Positions 42,646 through 50,711 of a stretch of 64,000 nucleotides of DNA are shown one piece after another. The stretch's first letter is position 1; each line of letters starts with the position of its first letter. The DNA is from Scatosoma sp002474405 (lineage in GTDB: Bacteria; Bacillota; Clostridia; Christensenellales; Borkfalkiaceae), in NCBI GenBank assembly GCA_937892545.1, contig CALAFO010000017.1, positions 32,694 to 96,693 on the forward strand, written 5' to 3'. The notes below the pieces were generated by a model. It was not told where the DNA came from. It did no database searches and saw nothing but the letters and a program-made list of their open reading frames with translations. The position numbers were made by a program, and so were the translations under genes.

Positions 42646-43395
42646 TTACGCCTCCTTGATGTGAATTTCGGCTTCCGGATCCGTCTGCGAGCCGAACACG
42701 GTGTAATTTTTGCTGCCTTCCATTTTACGTTCGACAAGGCGCAGCAGCCGCGTTACGGTGAACGTAAGCACGAAATAAATCGCGGCGCAAATCAGGTACG
42801 CGGGGATGAACTGGAAATACGTGCCGCCCGCGCTTTTGGACATAAACATCAATTCCGTTACGGAGATGACCGAAAGCACCGAGCTGTCTTTGATATTCAC
42901 CACGCACTCGTTGCCGATGGACGGCATGATGTTGCGCATCGCCTGCGGCAGAATGACGTGAAGCATCGTCTGCCCGTGCGTCATGCCGATTGCGTGAGCG
43001 CCTTCGAACTGCCCTTTATCCACGGAAATTATGCCGCCGCGGACGATTTCCGCCATATACGCGCCCGTATTGATGGAAATGATGATAATCGCCGAAAGCA
43101 GCGGCATTTCCATTTTGGAAAGGAAGCCGTAGTAGAAAAGGAGCGCCTGCACCAGCATGGGCGTGCCGCGGAAAAGTTCCACGTACGCGGAAACGATTGC
43201 GTCGCCCGCTTTTTTCAGCACGCGGAGCCCCTTGTTCTTCGGCGAAGGAATCGTGCGGTATACGCCGATTAAAAGCCCGATGAGAAGCCCGATGAGCGTG
43301 CCCGCCACCGCCATTGCCATTGTGTAGCCCGTTCCTTTGAGAAAGAGCGAACCGTATTCTTTTAATAATCTGATAATCCAGTCAAAAGTCGTCAT
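42646..43395 (-). CDS. Amino-acid ABC transporter permease (probable lysine)
   Basis: A 249-residue HisM/GlnP-type permease with about five helices. ELFRGTPMLVQALLFYYGF and GAHAIGMTHGQTMLHVILPQA (the ATPase-coupling loop) are family marks. It is six bases upstream of the ATPase gene in the same operon. Confidence 0.92.
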   Translation of the reverse strand: MTTFDWIIRLLKEYGSLFLKGTGYTMAMAVAGTLIGLLIGLLIGVYRTIPSPKNKGLRVLKKAGDAIVSAYVELFRGTPMLVQALLFYYGFLSKMEMPLLSAIIIISINTGAYMAEIVRGGIISVDKGQFEGAHAIGMTHGQTMLHVILPQAMRNIMPSIGNECVVNIKDSSVLSVISVTELMFMSKSAGGTYFQFIPAYLICAAIYFVLTFTVTRLLRLVERKMEGSKNYTVFGSQTDPEAEIHIKEA

Positions 43396-43452
43396 TGTTA
43401 TCCGCCGGGTAAATGTTTTTCAAAAACGCCGCGAAAACGCGGCGACGTGCCG

Positions 43453-44313
43453 TTATTCGTTGGAGACGGGCTGACGGGCGATTGCGGCGCTCATCAGTTC
43501 TTCCCGTTCCGCTTTGGTGATTTTTGCCAACGCTTCGTTGACCGTTGCGGTGAGCGAGCTGCCCTTTCTTAACCCTACGGCGATAGAAGCGTCCTCCGGG
43601 TTGCATGTAAAGCCGTTGCCTTCCGCAAATTCGATATACGTGAATTCGGAATACGCCGTAACCGCGGAAATCGCACCCGGCTTTTCGCAGACGTAGCCGT
43701 CGATGGAAGAACTTCTCAGCGCGGAGGTAAGTGCGGCGAAATCGGGCAGAGCCGTTTGCTTTTTAACGCCGGCAATCTGATCGATGACGGAATAATGGAA
43801 AGTATTCAGCTGTCCGGTGATTTTCGCGCCCGAAAAATCGGCGATTTTCGTTGCGGCGGTATACGCGCCGTCTTTGCGGACGACCATTACGAGGTTGCTG
43901 TCGTAATACGTATCGGAAAAATCAATCGATTCTTTCCGTTCCGCCGTGGGGCTCATGCCCGCGATGACGAGATCGATGGTATTCGCATTCAGCGCGGGAA
44001 TCAGCCCGTCCCATTCCAGCGGCTGAATCACCAGCGTTACGTTCAGATGCTCCGCGATTTTTTTAGCCACCTGCACGTCGTAACCGTCGGCGTACATACC
44101 GTCGGAAACGCGGACGGTGTATTCGTTTTCCGTCGTCTGCGCCCAGTTGTACGGCGCGTACGCGCATTCCATACCCACCACGAGGGTGCCTTTTTCCTGC
44201 ACCTTATCCAAATCTTTCGCGCCTGCCGAAGAACAGGACGCAAGCGAAAACGCCGAAGCCGCAACGGTGGCGGCGGCAAGAAGAGAAGTTAAAAGTTTTT
44301 TCATGTTTTTCAT
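43453..44313 (-). CDS. Amino-acid-binding lipoprotein (probable lysine)
   Basis: A 286-residue family-3 solute-binding lipoprotein with Cys27 in SLASC. VGMECAYAPYNWAQ, GYDVQVAKKIAEHLNVTLV, NTIDLVIAGMSPTAERKESIDFS and GQLNTFHYSVIDQI are canonical. GGAG precedes the ATG by about ten bases. It is the first gene after the L-box riboswitch, which should raise expression when lysine is scarce. Confidence 0.92.
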   Translation of the reverse strand: MKNMKKLLTSLLAAATVAASAFSLASCSSAGAKDLDKVQEKGTLVVGMECAYAPYNWAQTTENEYTVRVSDGMYADGYDVQVAKKIAEHLNVTLVIQPLEWDGLIPALNANTIDLVIAGMSPTAERKESIDFSDTYYDSNLVMVVRKDGAYTAATKIADFSGAKITGQLNTFHYSVIDQIAGVKKQTALPDFAALTSALRSSSIDGYVCEKPGAISAVTAYSEFTYIEFAEGNGFTCNPEDASIAVGLRKGSSLTATVNEALAKITKAEREELMSAAIARQPVSNE

Positions 44314-44351
44314 TATGGATTTTCTCCTGCGAAATTATTTTTTGCTATTTG

Positions 44352-44390
44352 AAAAATAAAAACTCACGATACTATCAAATATCGTGAGTT
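44352..44390 (-). terminator. Terminator of the L-box expression platform
   Basis: A perfect 11-bp stem (AACTCACGATA with TATCGTGAGTT, eight-base loop) followed by TTTATTTTTC on the minus strand. It is 38 bp past the aptamer and before the transporter genes. Confidence 0.85.
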
Positions 44391-44427
44391 CCGCGCTTTT
44401 TTTGTTGCGGCGAAAGCCTGAATATTC

Positions 44428-44632
44428 AATAGCTCAACCTGAAATTGCCTGCCGCGATTCCAGGACAGTCGCAAAAGTGTTCCCCTTGCGCCCAGACAAG
44501 AAATTTTCCGGATAAAAATTTCTCTCTTCGGCGTCCTCTCCTTTACCGCGTCGGCGTTGTTCTTCGCTGCGATTTTACTTGCGAAAACAATCCGCACCGA
44601 CGTTTATCATATCGGACGCGCCTCTATTATGA
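44428..44632 (-). ncRNA. Lysine riboswitch (L-box)
   Basis: Read on the minus strand, the element follows the L-box consensus in order: AATAGAGGCGCG, a P2 stem (CGTCGG with CCGACG, and TTGTTTTCGC with GCGAAGAACAA), AAAGGAGAGGACGCCGAAG, P3 (GAAATTTT with AAAATTTC), a CTGGGC box with P4, GACTGTCC, P5 (CCTGGAAT with ATTTCAGG) and a closing GAGCTATT that pairs with AATAG. A strong promoter precedes it and a terminator follows, so lysine should switch transcription off. It controls the three-gene ABC importer. Confidence 0.88.
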
Positions 44633-44646
44633 TTTTTTATGTTTGT

Positions 44647-44675
44647 ATTATAAACCGTTTTTTGCGTTCTGTCAA
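44647..44675 (-). promoter_or_regulatory. Promoter of the lysine riboswitch operon
   Basis: A perfect TTGACA-17 bp-TATAAT on the minus strand, about 15 bp before the aptamer. Confidence 0.8.
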
Positions 44676-44744
44676 CCGTTTCCGCCGCGTTTTTCCAAAT
44701 TTATCGACGGAATTTTCGGAAAAAACGCCTTTTAATCGCTATTT

Positions 44745-45911
44745 TTACCGCAAATTTCCGAAAATTTCTTCGATGGCATGATTTTTGCCGCAGAAATCGA
44801 TATACGTGATGTCGCGGGCGGTAATGCCCGTTTTACGGAACATTTTTTCGAATCCGCCTGCCAGCGCGCGCTTTTCGTTTTCCGTGAGCGTGCCGGGCGT
44901 TCCGGCGGCAAAAGTATCGCTCCAAAGCGTAGCGCCGAGGTCGTCTGCCAGAGAAAGTTCGCCGCAATTTTGGGTATACGACACCACGGCATGATATTTT
45001 CTTACTTCCGCAATCAGAAGCTCCGCCGTGCCGGAAACGGTGAATTCGCCGTACGTGGCGGACACGAAAAACGTATCGCCGCGGCGCATGGTTTTATCGC
45101 CGATTTTCCCCTCGCCGCTTACGCACGTAACGGCGCGGAAACTTGCGGCGTCGGTTTTCAAACGTTTTTCGCCGTTTAATTTCAGGCGGGTGAGCGTAAA
45201 GTAACGACTTACGCCGATACGCTCGCCTTCGGCGCATTCCGCCGAAAACGCGATTTTTTCTTTCGCTTCCAGACACGCCGTTTCCAGCGCCTTTCCGATA
45301 TGCAGTTCGCGCAGACTGCCGTTTTTATCACGTCTGCCGTAATCGTAAATGCGATACGTCAGATCGCAGTTCTGCTGAATTTCATACACGAGGCAACCCG
45401 CGCAGATGGCGTGCACGGTGCCGGCAGGAACAAAATAATGCTCGCCCTTTTTTACGGGATAGAAGCGAAGTTTATCGGAAAGCGTGTTTTCTTTAATCGC
45501 TTTCTCGCACTCCTCTTTCGTTACGGATTCCCGGAAGCCGAGGTAAATTCCCGCGCCCTCTTCCGCTTCCACGATGTACCACATTTCGGTTTTTCCGTAG
45601 CTGTTGTAATCGCGCAGCGCGTATTCGTCGGTGGGGTGTACCTGCACGGAAAGATCCTGCGCGGCGTCGATGAATTTCACCAGCATGGGGAAGCGATCGA
45701 ACGCCGCTGCGTTGGCGCCCAGTTCGGCGGCGGAAGCTGTTTCTTCCAGCGTTTTGCCGTTTGCAAGCCGCGTTTTTCCGTTGGGATGATACGAAATTTC
45801 CCAGCTTTCCGCGCAGGGGCGCTTTTCCGTTTGCTTGCCGTATTTTTCCACAAGTTTCATTCCGCCCCACAAATTATCTTTACATTCGGGATATAATTTT
45901 TCGATTTCCAT
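44745..45911 (-). CDS. manA: Class I mannose-6-phosphate isomerase with extra C-terminal segment
   Basis: A 388-residue protein. Residues 1-310 are a class I phosphomannose isomerase interconverting mannose 6-phosphate and fructose 6-phosphate. The zinc ligands are in SVQVHPTDEYA (Gln, His), KTEMWYIVEA (Glu) and PAGTVHAICAG (His). Family members of this size class end near residue 315. Here about 75 more residues follow (from KYHAVVSYTQNC through TGITARDITYIDFCGKNHA), which I cannot assign. No frameshift is apparent. It has its own unit downstream of the InlB-repeat lipoprotein gene, 19 bp apart. Confidence 0.85.
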   Translation of the reverse strand: MEIEKLYPECKDNLWGGMKLVEKYGKQTEKRPCAESWEISYHPNGKTRLANGKTLEETASAAELGANAAAFDRFPMLVKFIDAAQDLSVQVHPTDEYALRDYNSYGKTEMWYIVEAEEGAGIYLGFRESVTKEECEKAIKENTLSDKLRFYPVKKGEHYFVPAGTVHAICAGCLVYEIQQNCDLTYRIYDYGRRDKNGSLRELHIGKALETACLEAKEKIAFSAECAEGERIGVSRYFTLTRLKLNGEKRLKTDAASFRAVTCVSGEGKIGDKTMRRGDTFFVSATYGEFTVSGTAELLIAEVRKYHAVVSYTQNCGELSLADDLGATLWSDTFAAGTPGTLTENEKRALAGGFEKMFRKTGITARDITYIDFCGKNHAIEEIFGNLR

Positions 45912-45930
45912 ATAAAAACCTCTGTTTTTT

Positions 45931-47256
45931 TTATTTTGTTTCCGGGATACACAGGCGCAGCGTTACGTTGCCGCCGGGCACGAGCGTTTCGCCGACGCGC
46001 TCCCCCGTTTCGTCCTGCCAGTACGCGTTTCCCAGCTCGGCTTCCGTATATTGCAACAACAGTTCCGCAAGCGTTTCTTCATCGAGAACGGATAAATCGC
46101 AGACTTCGTACGTCCGCCCCGCCGTCGCCTTTTCCGTATACAAAACTTTGCCGTTCCGCATATACGTAACCGTTACTTTGAATTGTTTGTACACTTCCAC
46201 CGTGTAAAACGCTTCCGCGGTTTCCGCCGCGGCATTGCCGTCGGTTCCGTCCGATTTTGCTGTTTCGTCGTTTGCGGTTTCATCGGCTTTTAAAAATACC
46301 CGCAGCGTAAACGTATTCACGCCGTTTTGCAGACTTTCCGCCGGGATTGTTTTGCCGCCGGTTGCCGCAAGTTCGAAATCGCACAGCGCGCCACAGTCGA
46401 TTTTATCCGCCAGCGACAGTTCGCACTGCCCCGCGGCAAGCGTGAATTTCAGCGTGGTTCCGTTCAGTTCGCCGCCGTGCACGGCAACGATTTTCACCGC
46501 AGACGGATCGGCAGCCCACTTTGCATAAAGGCGCAGATTTCCCGTAGAACCGCGCTCTACCCCGCTCGTCTGATGCAGATATTCCGCTTCGGAAAACCAG
46601 CCGCAGAACAGATACCCCGTGCGCACGGGAATAAAAAATTCGAACGACGGCGTTTCTACCGTGTACGTTGCGGGAACTTCCTGCCCCGACGGCACCATAC
46701 CGCGGCAAAGCTTATAATCGATTTCGTAAACGATCGGCGTATACCGCGCTTCATAGCGCAGCGTGGTTTCGTTCTGCGCCGATTTTCGCACCCATTCTCC
46801 GTCATAACCCGCGCGAGACGGTACGGCGGGTTTTGCGATAATTTCATCGCCGAGAATATCGGAGGTATAAATTAACTGCCCGTCCGCATAAAACGCCGCG
46901 CGGCGCGGAATTTTGCCGTCGTCGGTTGTGCCGCCGGGCGTCGAAGTATCGCCGCCGGACGGAGTTTCATCCGAACCCGTATTCTCGCCGGAACCTGTAT
47001 TTTCCCCCGAACCGGCTTCGTTTTCCTCGTCCGTTTTTTCGTTTCCGGAGCCGTTTTCCGAGTCGGAACCGCCCGAAGGCGTATTTTCCGAAATTCCGCC
47101 GGAGGAGATGCCGGCAGACAACGAATCGTCCGCGCCGACGCTTTTCACGGCGCAGCCGGCAGCGAAAATACAAAGAAAAATCAGCGCGATTACCGGCACG
47201 CAGGCGCGATTACCGCCCCGCACCGCCGATTTTGTTGTTTTGCGAAATTTTTTCAT
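45931..47256 (-). CDS. Surface lipoprotein with InlB-type repeats
   Basis: A 441-residue lipoprotein (Cys35 in FAAGC). A long Gly/Ser/Glu/Asn/Thr linker (about 40-112) is followed by two Listeria-Bacteroides (InlB B) repeats; the clearer one is TGYLFCGWFSEAEYLHQTSG ending LRLYAKWA. A beta-rich tail follows, ending with a third repeat-like unit (YMRNGKVLYTEKATAGRTYE). It has no enzymatic motif. Such proteins act in adhesion or cell-surface scaffolding; the partner is unknown. Confidence 0.75.
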   Translation of the reverse strand: MKKFRKTTKSAVRGGNRACVPVIALIFLCIFAAGCAVKSVGADDSLSAGISSGGISENTPSGGSDSENGSGNEKTDEENEAGSGENTGSGENTGSDETPSGGDTSTPGGTTDDGKIPRRAAFYADGQLIYTSDILGDEIIAKPAVPSRAGYDGEWVRKSAQNETTLRYEARYTPIVYEIDYKLCRGMVPSGQEVPATYTVETPSFEFFIPVRTGYLFCGWFSEAEYLHQTSGVERGSTGNLRLYAKWAADPSAVKIVAVHGGELNGTTLKFTLAAGQCELSLADKIDCGALCDFELAATGGKTIPAESLQNGVNTFTLRVFLKADETANDETAKSDGTDGNAAAETAEAFYTVEVYKQFKVTVTYMRNGKVLYTEKATAGRTYEVCDLSVLDEETLAELLLQYTEAELGNAYWQDETGERVGETLVPGGNVTLRLCIPETK

Positions 47257-47289
47257 TTGAGTTTTCCGTATCAGAACGTAACTATGATA

Positions 47290-47318
47290 ATTTTAACACA
47301 TTACAATCGTAAAGTCAA
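47290..47318 (-). promoter_or_regulatory. Promoter of the InlB-repeat lipoprotein gene
   Basis: TTGACT-17 bp-TAAAAT on the minus strand, 34 bp before the start. Confidence 0.65.
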
Positions 47319-47398
47319 TATTATCACTGCGGGAAAGCCGAAAATCGTCAAAATTTTCCGATAAAAAAATTTTTTTAGAAAAACAGCCGTAAAAAAGA

Positions 47399-47427
47399 TT
47401 GACACACCGCGAAAAAAGTGATAAACT
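47399..47427 (+). promoter_or_regulatory. Promoter of tRNA-Val
   Basis: TTGACA-17 bp-TAAACT, 23 bp before the first base of the tRNA. Confidence 0.7.
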
Positions 47428-47450
47428 TAAAATGTTCGGTTCTGAAAAAC

Positions 47451-47527
47451 GGATTCGTAGCTCAGTTGGTTAGAGCGCGTGCTTCACATGCACGAGGTCG
47501 CAGGTTCGAGCCCTGTCGAATCCACCA
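47451..47527 (+). tRNA. tRNA-Val(CAC)
   Basis: A complete 77-base cloverleaf with encoded CCA. The acceptor stem is GGATTCG with CGAATCC, the D arm GCTCAGTTGGTTAGAGC, the anticodon stem CGTGC/GCACG around loop TTCACAT (anticodon CAC) and the T arm GCAGG TTCGAGC CCTGT. It reads GUG valine codons. Its 3' end is repeated about 200 bp downstream. Confidence 0.95.
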
Positions 47528-47567
47528 AACACCCCGCTTCGGCATTGCCGTTGAGGGGTGTTTTTTT
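47528..47567 (+). terminator. Terminator of tRNA-Val
   Basis: AACACCCC pairs with GGGGTGTT around an inner CGGC/GCCG stem and is followed by T5. Confidence 0.85.
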
Positions 47568-47731
47568 GTTGCGCTTTTTCGGCAGGGCGAGAGGGTGGGA
47601 GCCGCTTTGCGTGAGCAAAGCGTTTTCGCCCCGCTCCGCTTACTTTACGCTTTCTTCAGGCGAAAACAAACGATTGATTATCGTTTGGCGGGGCGCGCCG
47701 CTAAAGGCGCGAGCCCTGTCGAATCCACCAG

Positions 47732-47771
47732 AACACCCCGCTTCGGCGTTGCCGTTGCGGGGTGTTTTTTT
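47732..47771 (+). terminator. Second, duplicated terminator
   Basis: AACACCCCGC pairs with GCGGGGTGTT (10 bp) with the same inner stem and a T tract. It is a copy of the tRNA terminator. Confidence 0.8.
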
Positions 47772-47873
47772 ATTGCGCGCCATCATTGTTTTGTTCCATA
47801 TAAAAACGCCGCACAAAAAACCGTTGCCTTTCGTGCGGCGTCGGATTACGTTTTATTTTACCGCAAACGGCTT

Positions 47874-49919
47874 TTATCTTACGCCGCCGCCACCGCCGCC
47901 GTGTCCGCCGCCGGAGAAGCCGCCGAAATGTCCGCCGCTGCCGCCTCCGCCGAGGAAGGTGCCGCCTTTGGGTTGCGGGCGGGACATCGCCGATACGAAC
48001 GACGCGCGCAGCATGGAATTGAGCAGCACGTAATCGAATACGGAAAACGAAGTTCCTCCGCTGCACCAGCTCGGCGGTTCGATGGTGATGGATTTAAACT
48101 TGCCTTCCCATTCTTTCGTAACGCCGAGAACCTGCGCGTAAGGCAGAACGTCGTAATAAAGCTGCGGGTTTTCCTGAAGCATGAATTTGATTTTTTCTTC
48201 TTCCGTATACAGAATGAAATCTTTGAAGCCGAGAATTTTTCCGAGCGTTTCCACGTATTTTTCCGTGCGGGAAATGCACTTCGGCGCAAAATACGCGCAC
48301 ACCGTTGCGCCGACGGAAATAAACAGCTTTTCCCATACCGTGAGAATGTGCCTTGCGAACAACGCCGTATACCATACGCCGAACAGCGCAAGCACCGCGG
48401 TGATGCCGATGTTCGCCCACCGTCTGACGCCCGCCTTTTTCTTGTAGCGCCACCGCTCCACGCAGAAATACCCGTATTCGCATGCGACAATCGGGAACAC
48501 CGAAATTAAACCCGTCCAGTATTTATAGCCGCCGCCGATGTTCGCTTTGCCGATAAAGAACGGTATGAAAGCGTACAGACATACCGCAAGCAACGAGATC
48601 AGGCATGCTCCGACGAAAGACTTCGGCTCGTATTCGGCGCCGCGCCGCGTGGAAAGAAGCGTTTTCGCCTTATCCACGGACGTATAGAATTTATTTTTCA
48701 AATCGGAAATCTGCGTATCCGTGCGCCTGCCTTTATCGAACAAGCCGTCCAGAAGCGCCTTTTGCCAAGGCGGCATTTTATCGGGTACGGGCTTTTCGGT
48801 ACGGTGCAGAATCGGATCTTCCTTTTCGCCCGGCAGCTCTATGGTGAGATACCCTTGATCGGCGAAATAATAAATCATCGAGGTAATGTCCTCGTTATCT
48901 ACCTTTCCGTCGATAATCCGCCCCATCTGCAGCGGATCCATCCCTTCGGGCGGCTTCACGCTGACTACGGTAATCATTTCGTGGCGCACTTTGAACATTC
49001 CGCTCAGGAACAGGGACGCTACGGCTGCGATTGCCGAAATGACCAGCACCACCCAGAAGCTCGGCGATTTTAAAAGCATTGCCGCGTAAGACGACATGAC
49101 GCCCGCGGGAAGCTTAAACACCACCGTTACGGCTGCAGCCGAAGAGTCGCCGAAATACCCGTTGTAAATCACGGGTAATTTTGCGCTGGTAAGCGTAAGC
49201 GTCTTTTTGTCCGCGCTCCAGCTTTCGTTATCGATAAACCGTTTTCCGGCGACGCCGTATTCGTCGCTGTATACCTCGCACGATTCGGGCGCGGCAGGGA
49301 AATTCACCGTAACGGTTACGTTGTTTAAAGGCACCGTCCAGCCGCCGCCCACAACGTCGAGTCCCAGTCCGTTTGCCGTGGTTTCGGACGAGCGCATGAA
49401 ATACGAAAATTCGTATGCCCATGTTACGCTTTTCATAATGCCGCCGTATACAACGATATCGATATAATCGCTGTTATCGGGGTTTTCGATGACGGAAAAA
49501 CTATCTTCCGAAACCGTGTTTTCCGGATAGTTGAGCCGCTTTCCCGAAAGATTGTAATAAGCGTCGCCCTGATCGACGGGCAGCGAGCGATAAAACTGCG
49601 TGCCCTCGCTCTGGTTCATCGTAACCACAATCCGTTCGCGAATATAAATCGTTCTGTCCGCATTGATCTTAACCGTGGCTTCGTATCGATTCACCGTAAA
49701 CGCGTCGCCCGAATACGAAGAGGACTGCGCCGCAATACCGCCTTCCGCAGAAGCGACTCCCCCGCCGTTCGCGCCGTTAACGGGAGCGGAACGGAAAGAA
49801 AACGCCGAAGCAAAAACGCCCGTGATAACAAAAAAAAGCAGAAACGCGAGCGCGGCAAACCACCGCGTCCGCGATTTCGCTTTTTTCGTTACGGAAGACG
49901 CTGAAAATGTATATTTCAT
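47874..49919 (-). CDS. DUF2207 family membrane protein
   Basis: A 681-residue membrane protein. An N-terminal signal/anchor (about 18-42) leads to an extracellular beta domain (70-280) with FTVNRYEATVKINADRTIYI typical of DUF2207. A transmembrane helix (about 287-312), a cytoplasmic part, more helices (about 430-520) and a Gly-rich tail (GGGGSGGHFGGFSGGGHGG) follow. The function is unknown. Such proteins are regularly encoded beside LemA, as here (24-bp gap), so they probably act as a complex at the cytoplasmic membrane. Confidence 0.85.
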   Translation of the reverse strand: MKYTFSASSVTKKAKSRTRWFAALAFLLFFVITGVFASAFSFRSAPVNGANGGGVASAEGGIAAQSSSYSGDAFTVNRYEATVKINADRTIYIRERIVVTMNQSEGTQFYRSLPVDQGDAYYNLSGKRLNYPENTVSEDSFSVIENPDNSDYIDIVVYGGIMKSVTWAYEFSYFMRSSETTANGLGLDVVGGGWTVPLNNVTVTVNFPAAPESCEVYSDEYGVAGKRFIDNESWSADKKTLTLTSAKLPVIYNGYFGDSSAAAVTVVFKLPAGVMSSYAAMLLKSPSFWVVLVISAIAAVASLFLSGMFKVRHEMITVVSVKPPEGMDPLQMGRIIDGKVDNEDITSMIYYFADQGYLTIELPGEKEDPILHRTEKPVPDKMPPWQKALLDGLFDKGRRTDTQISDLKNKFYTSVDKAKTLLSTRRGAEYEPKSFVGACLISLLAVCLYAFIPFFIGKANIGGGYKYWTGLISVFPIVACEYGYFCVERWRYKKKAGVRRWANIGITAVLALFGVWYTALFARHILTVWEKLFISVGATVCAYFAPKCISRTEKYVETLGKILGFKDFILYTEEEKIKFMLQENPQLYYDVLPYAQVLGVTKEWEGKFKSITIEPPSWCSGGTSFSVFDYVLLNSMLRASFVSAMSRPQPKGGTFLGGGGSGGHFGGFSGGGHGGGGGGVR

Positions 49920-49943
49920 ACCAAAATCTCCCGCAGAACAGTT

Positions 49944-50543
49944 TCAGAACGAAACTTTAACGTTCTTTCTTTCTTCTTCGCTATCCAGTTCGAAGTACTT
50001 CTTCTTCTCGTAGCCTTTTTTGTTGGCAACGATGGAGGAAGGGAACACCTGAATTTTGTTGTTGAACGATTTTACAACGCCGTTATAATATCTGCGCGCG
50101 CTTTCCAGTTCGCCTTCGAGGCTCTTAAGCTGTTCCTGCAAATCGCGGAAGTTTGCGTCCGCTTTCAGCTGAGGATACGATTCCTGCACCGCGTTGAGCA
50201 GCACTTTCAACGAAGAATTGAGGGCGTTTGCCGCCTGCATCTTTTCTTCGGGCGTTTTCGCCGCGCCCGCCGCGTTACGCGCCGCCACAACGTTGGTAAG
50301 CGTTTCACTTTCGTGCTTGGCATAGCCTTTCACGGTTTCCACCAGGTTGGGGATGAGATCGTATCTCTTCTTCAGAAATACGTCGATGGTAGCCCATGCC
50401 TCTTCCGCTTTGTTGTTCAGGCGAACGAGCGCGTTGGCGGTTTTAATCCACCAGGCGACGATTGCAATCACCAGAACGATTACAAGCGCCACGATAACGA
50501 TCGCCGCAATCGCGCCGCCGCCGATAAGTAACGAATTTAACAT
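49944..50543 (-). CDS. lemA: LemA family membrane protein
   Basis: A 199-residue protein with one N-terminal transmembrane helix (about 8-33), then a long helical LemA domain (VRLNNKAEEAWATIDVFLKKR YDLIPNLVETVKGY region and LKADANFRDLQEQL). The family is widespread and of uncertain role. It precedes DUF2207 in a two-gene operon with its own promoter. Confidence 0.92.
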   Translation of the reverse strand: MLNSLLIGGGAIAAIVIVALVIVLVIAIVAWWIKTANALVRLNNKAEEAWATIDVFLKKRYDLIPNLVETVKGYAKHESETLTNVVAARNAAGAAKTPEEKMQAANALNSSLKVLLNAVQESYPQLKADANFRDLQEQLKSLEGELESARRYYNGVVKSFNNKIQVFPSSIVANKKGYEKKKYFELDSEEERKNVKVSF

Positions 50544-50626
50544 CTTTTTCTCCTTCCGTAGTTTTCCGCTTCCGATTCCGCCGTTTTTTAAACGTGCGCC
50601 GCGGAAAAAACGAATTTTCTATGTTT

Positions 50627-50655
50627 ATTATACTATATAAATCGCCAAAAATCAA
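50627..50655 (-). promoter_or_regulatory. Promoter of lemA-DUF2207
   Basis: TTGATT-17 bp-TATAAT on the minus strand, 84 bp before lemA. Confidence 0.65.
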
Positions 50656-50711
50656 CGATTTCGACGAATCTTTACAAAAATTTTTCGCAAGTTCTGCCGT
50701 TATTTTGCCGT

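Larger units (their letters stand above)
47507..47777 (+). repeat. Direct repeat of the tRNA-Val 3' end plus terminator
   Basis: A ~68-bp unit (47507-47574) consisting of CGAGCCCTGTCGAATCCACC(A) and the terminator is repeated at 47710-47777 with one inserted base and about four substitutions. The 135 bp between the copies hold a GCTTTGC/GCAAAGC hairpin and no ORF. The layout resembles the attL/attR trace of an element at a tRNA gene, or a tandem tRNA copy that lost its 5' half. The rest of the 346-bp gap to the DUF2207 gene holds nothing else I can name. Confidence 0.8.

Noticed and set aside
44364..44597. 77-codon frame upstream of the lysine-binding protein
   Set aside because: The sequence is explained by the L-box aptamer and its terminator; the frame runs through conserved stems and has no suitable start context.
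47575..47709. Second complete tRNA between the two repeat copies
   Set aside because: Only the 3' third of a tRNA is present in the second copy; no D arm or anticodon arm can be drawn.
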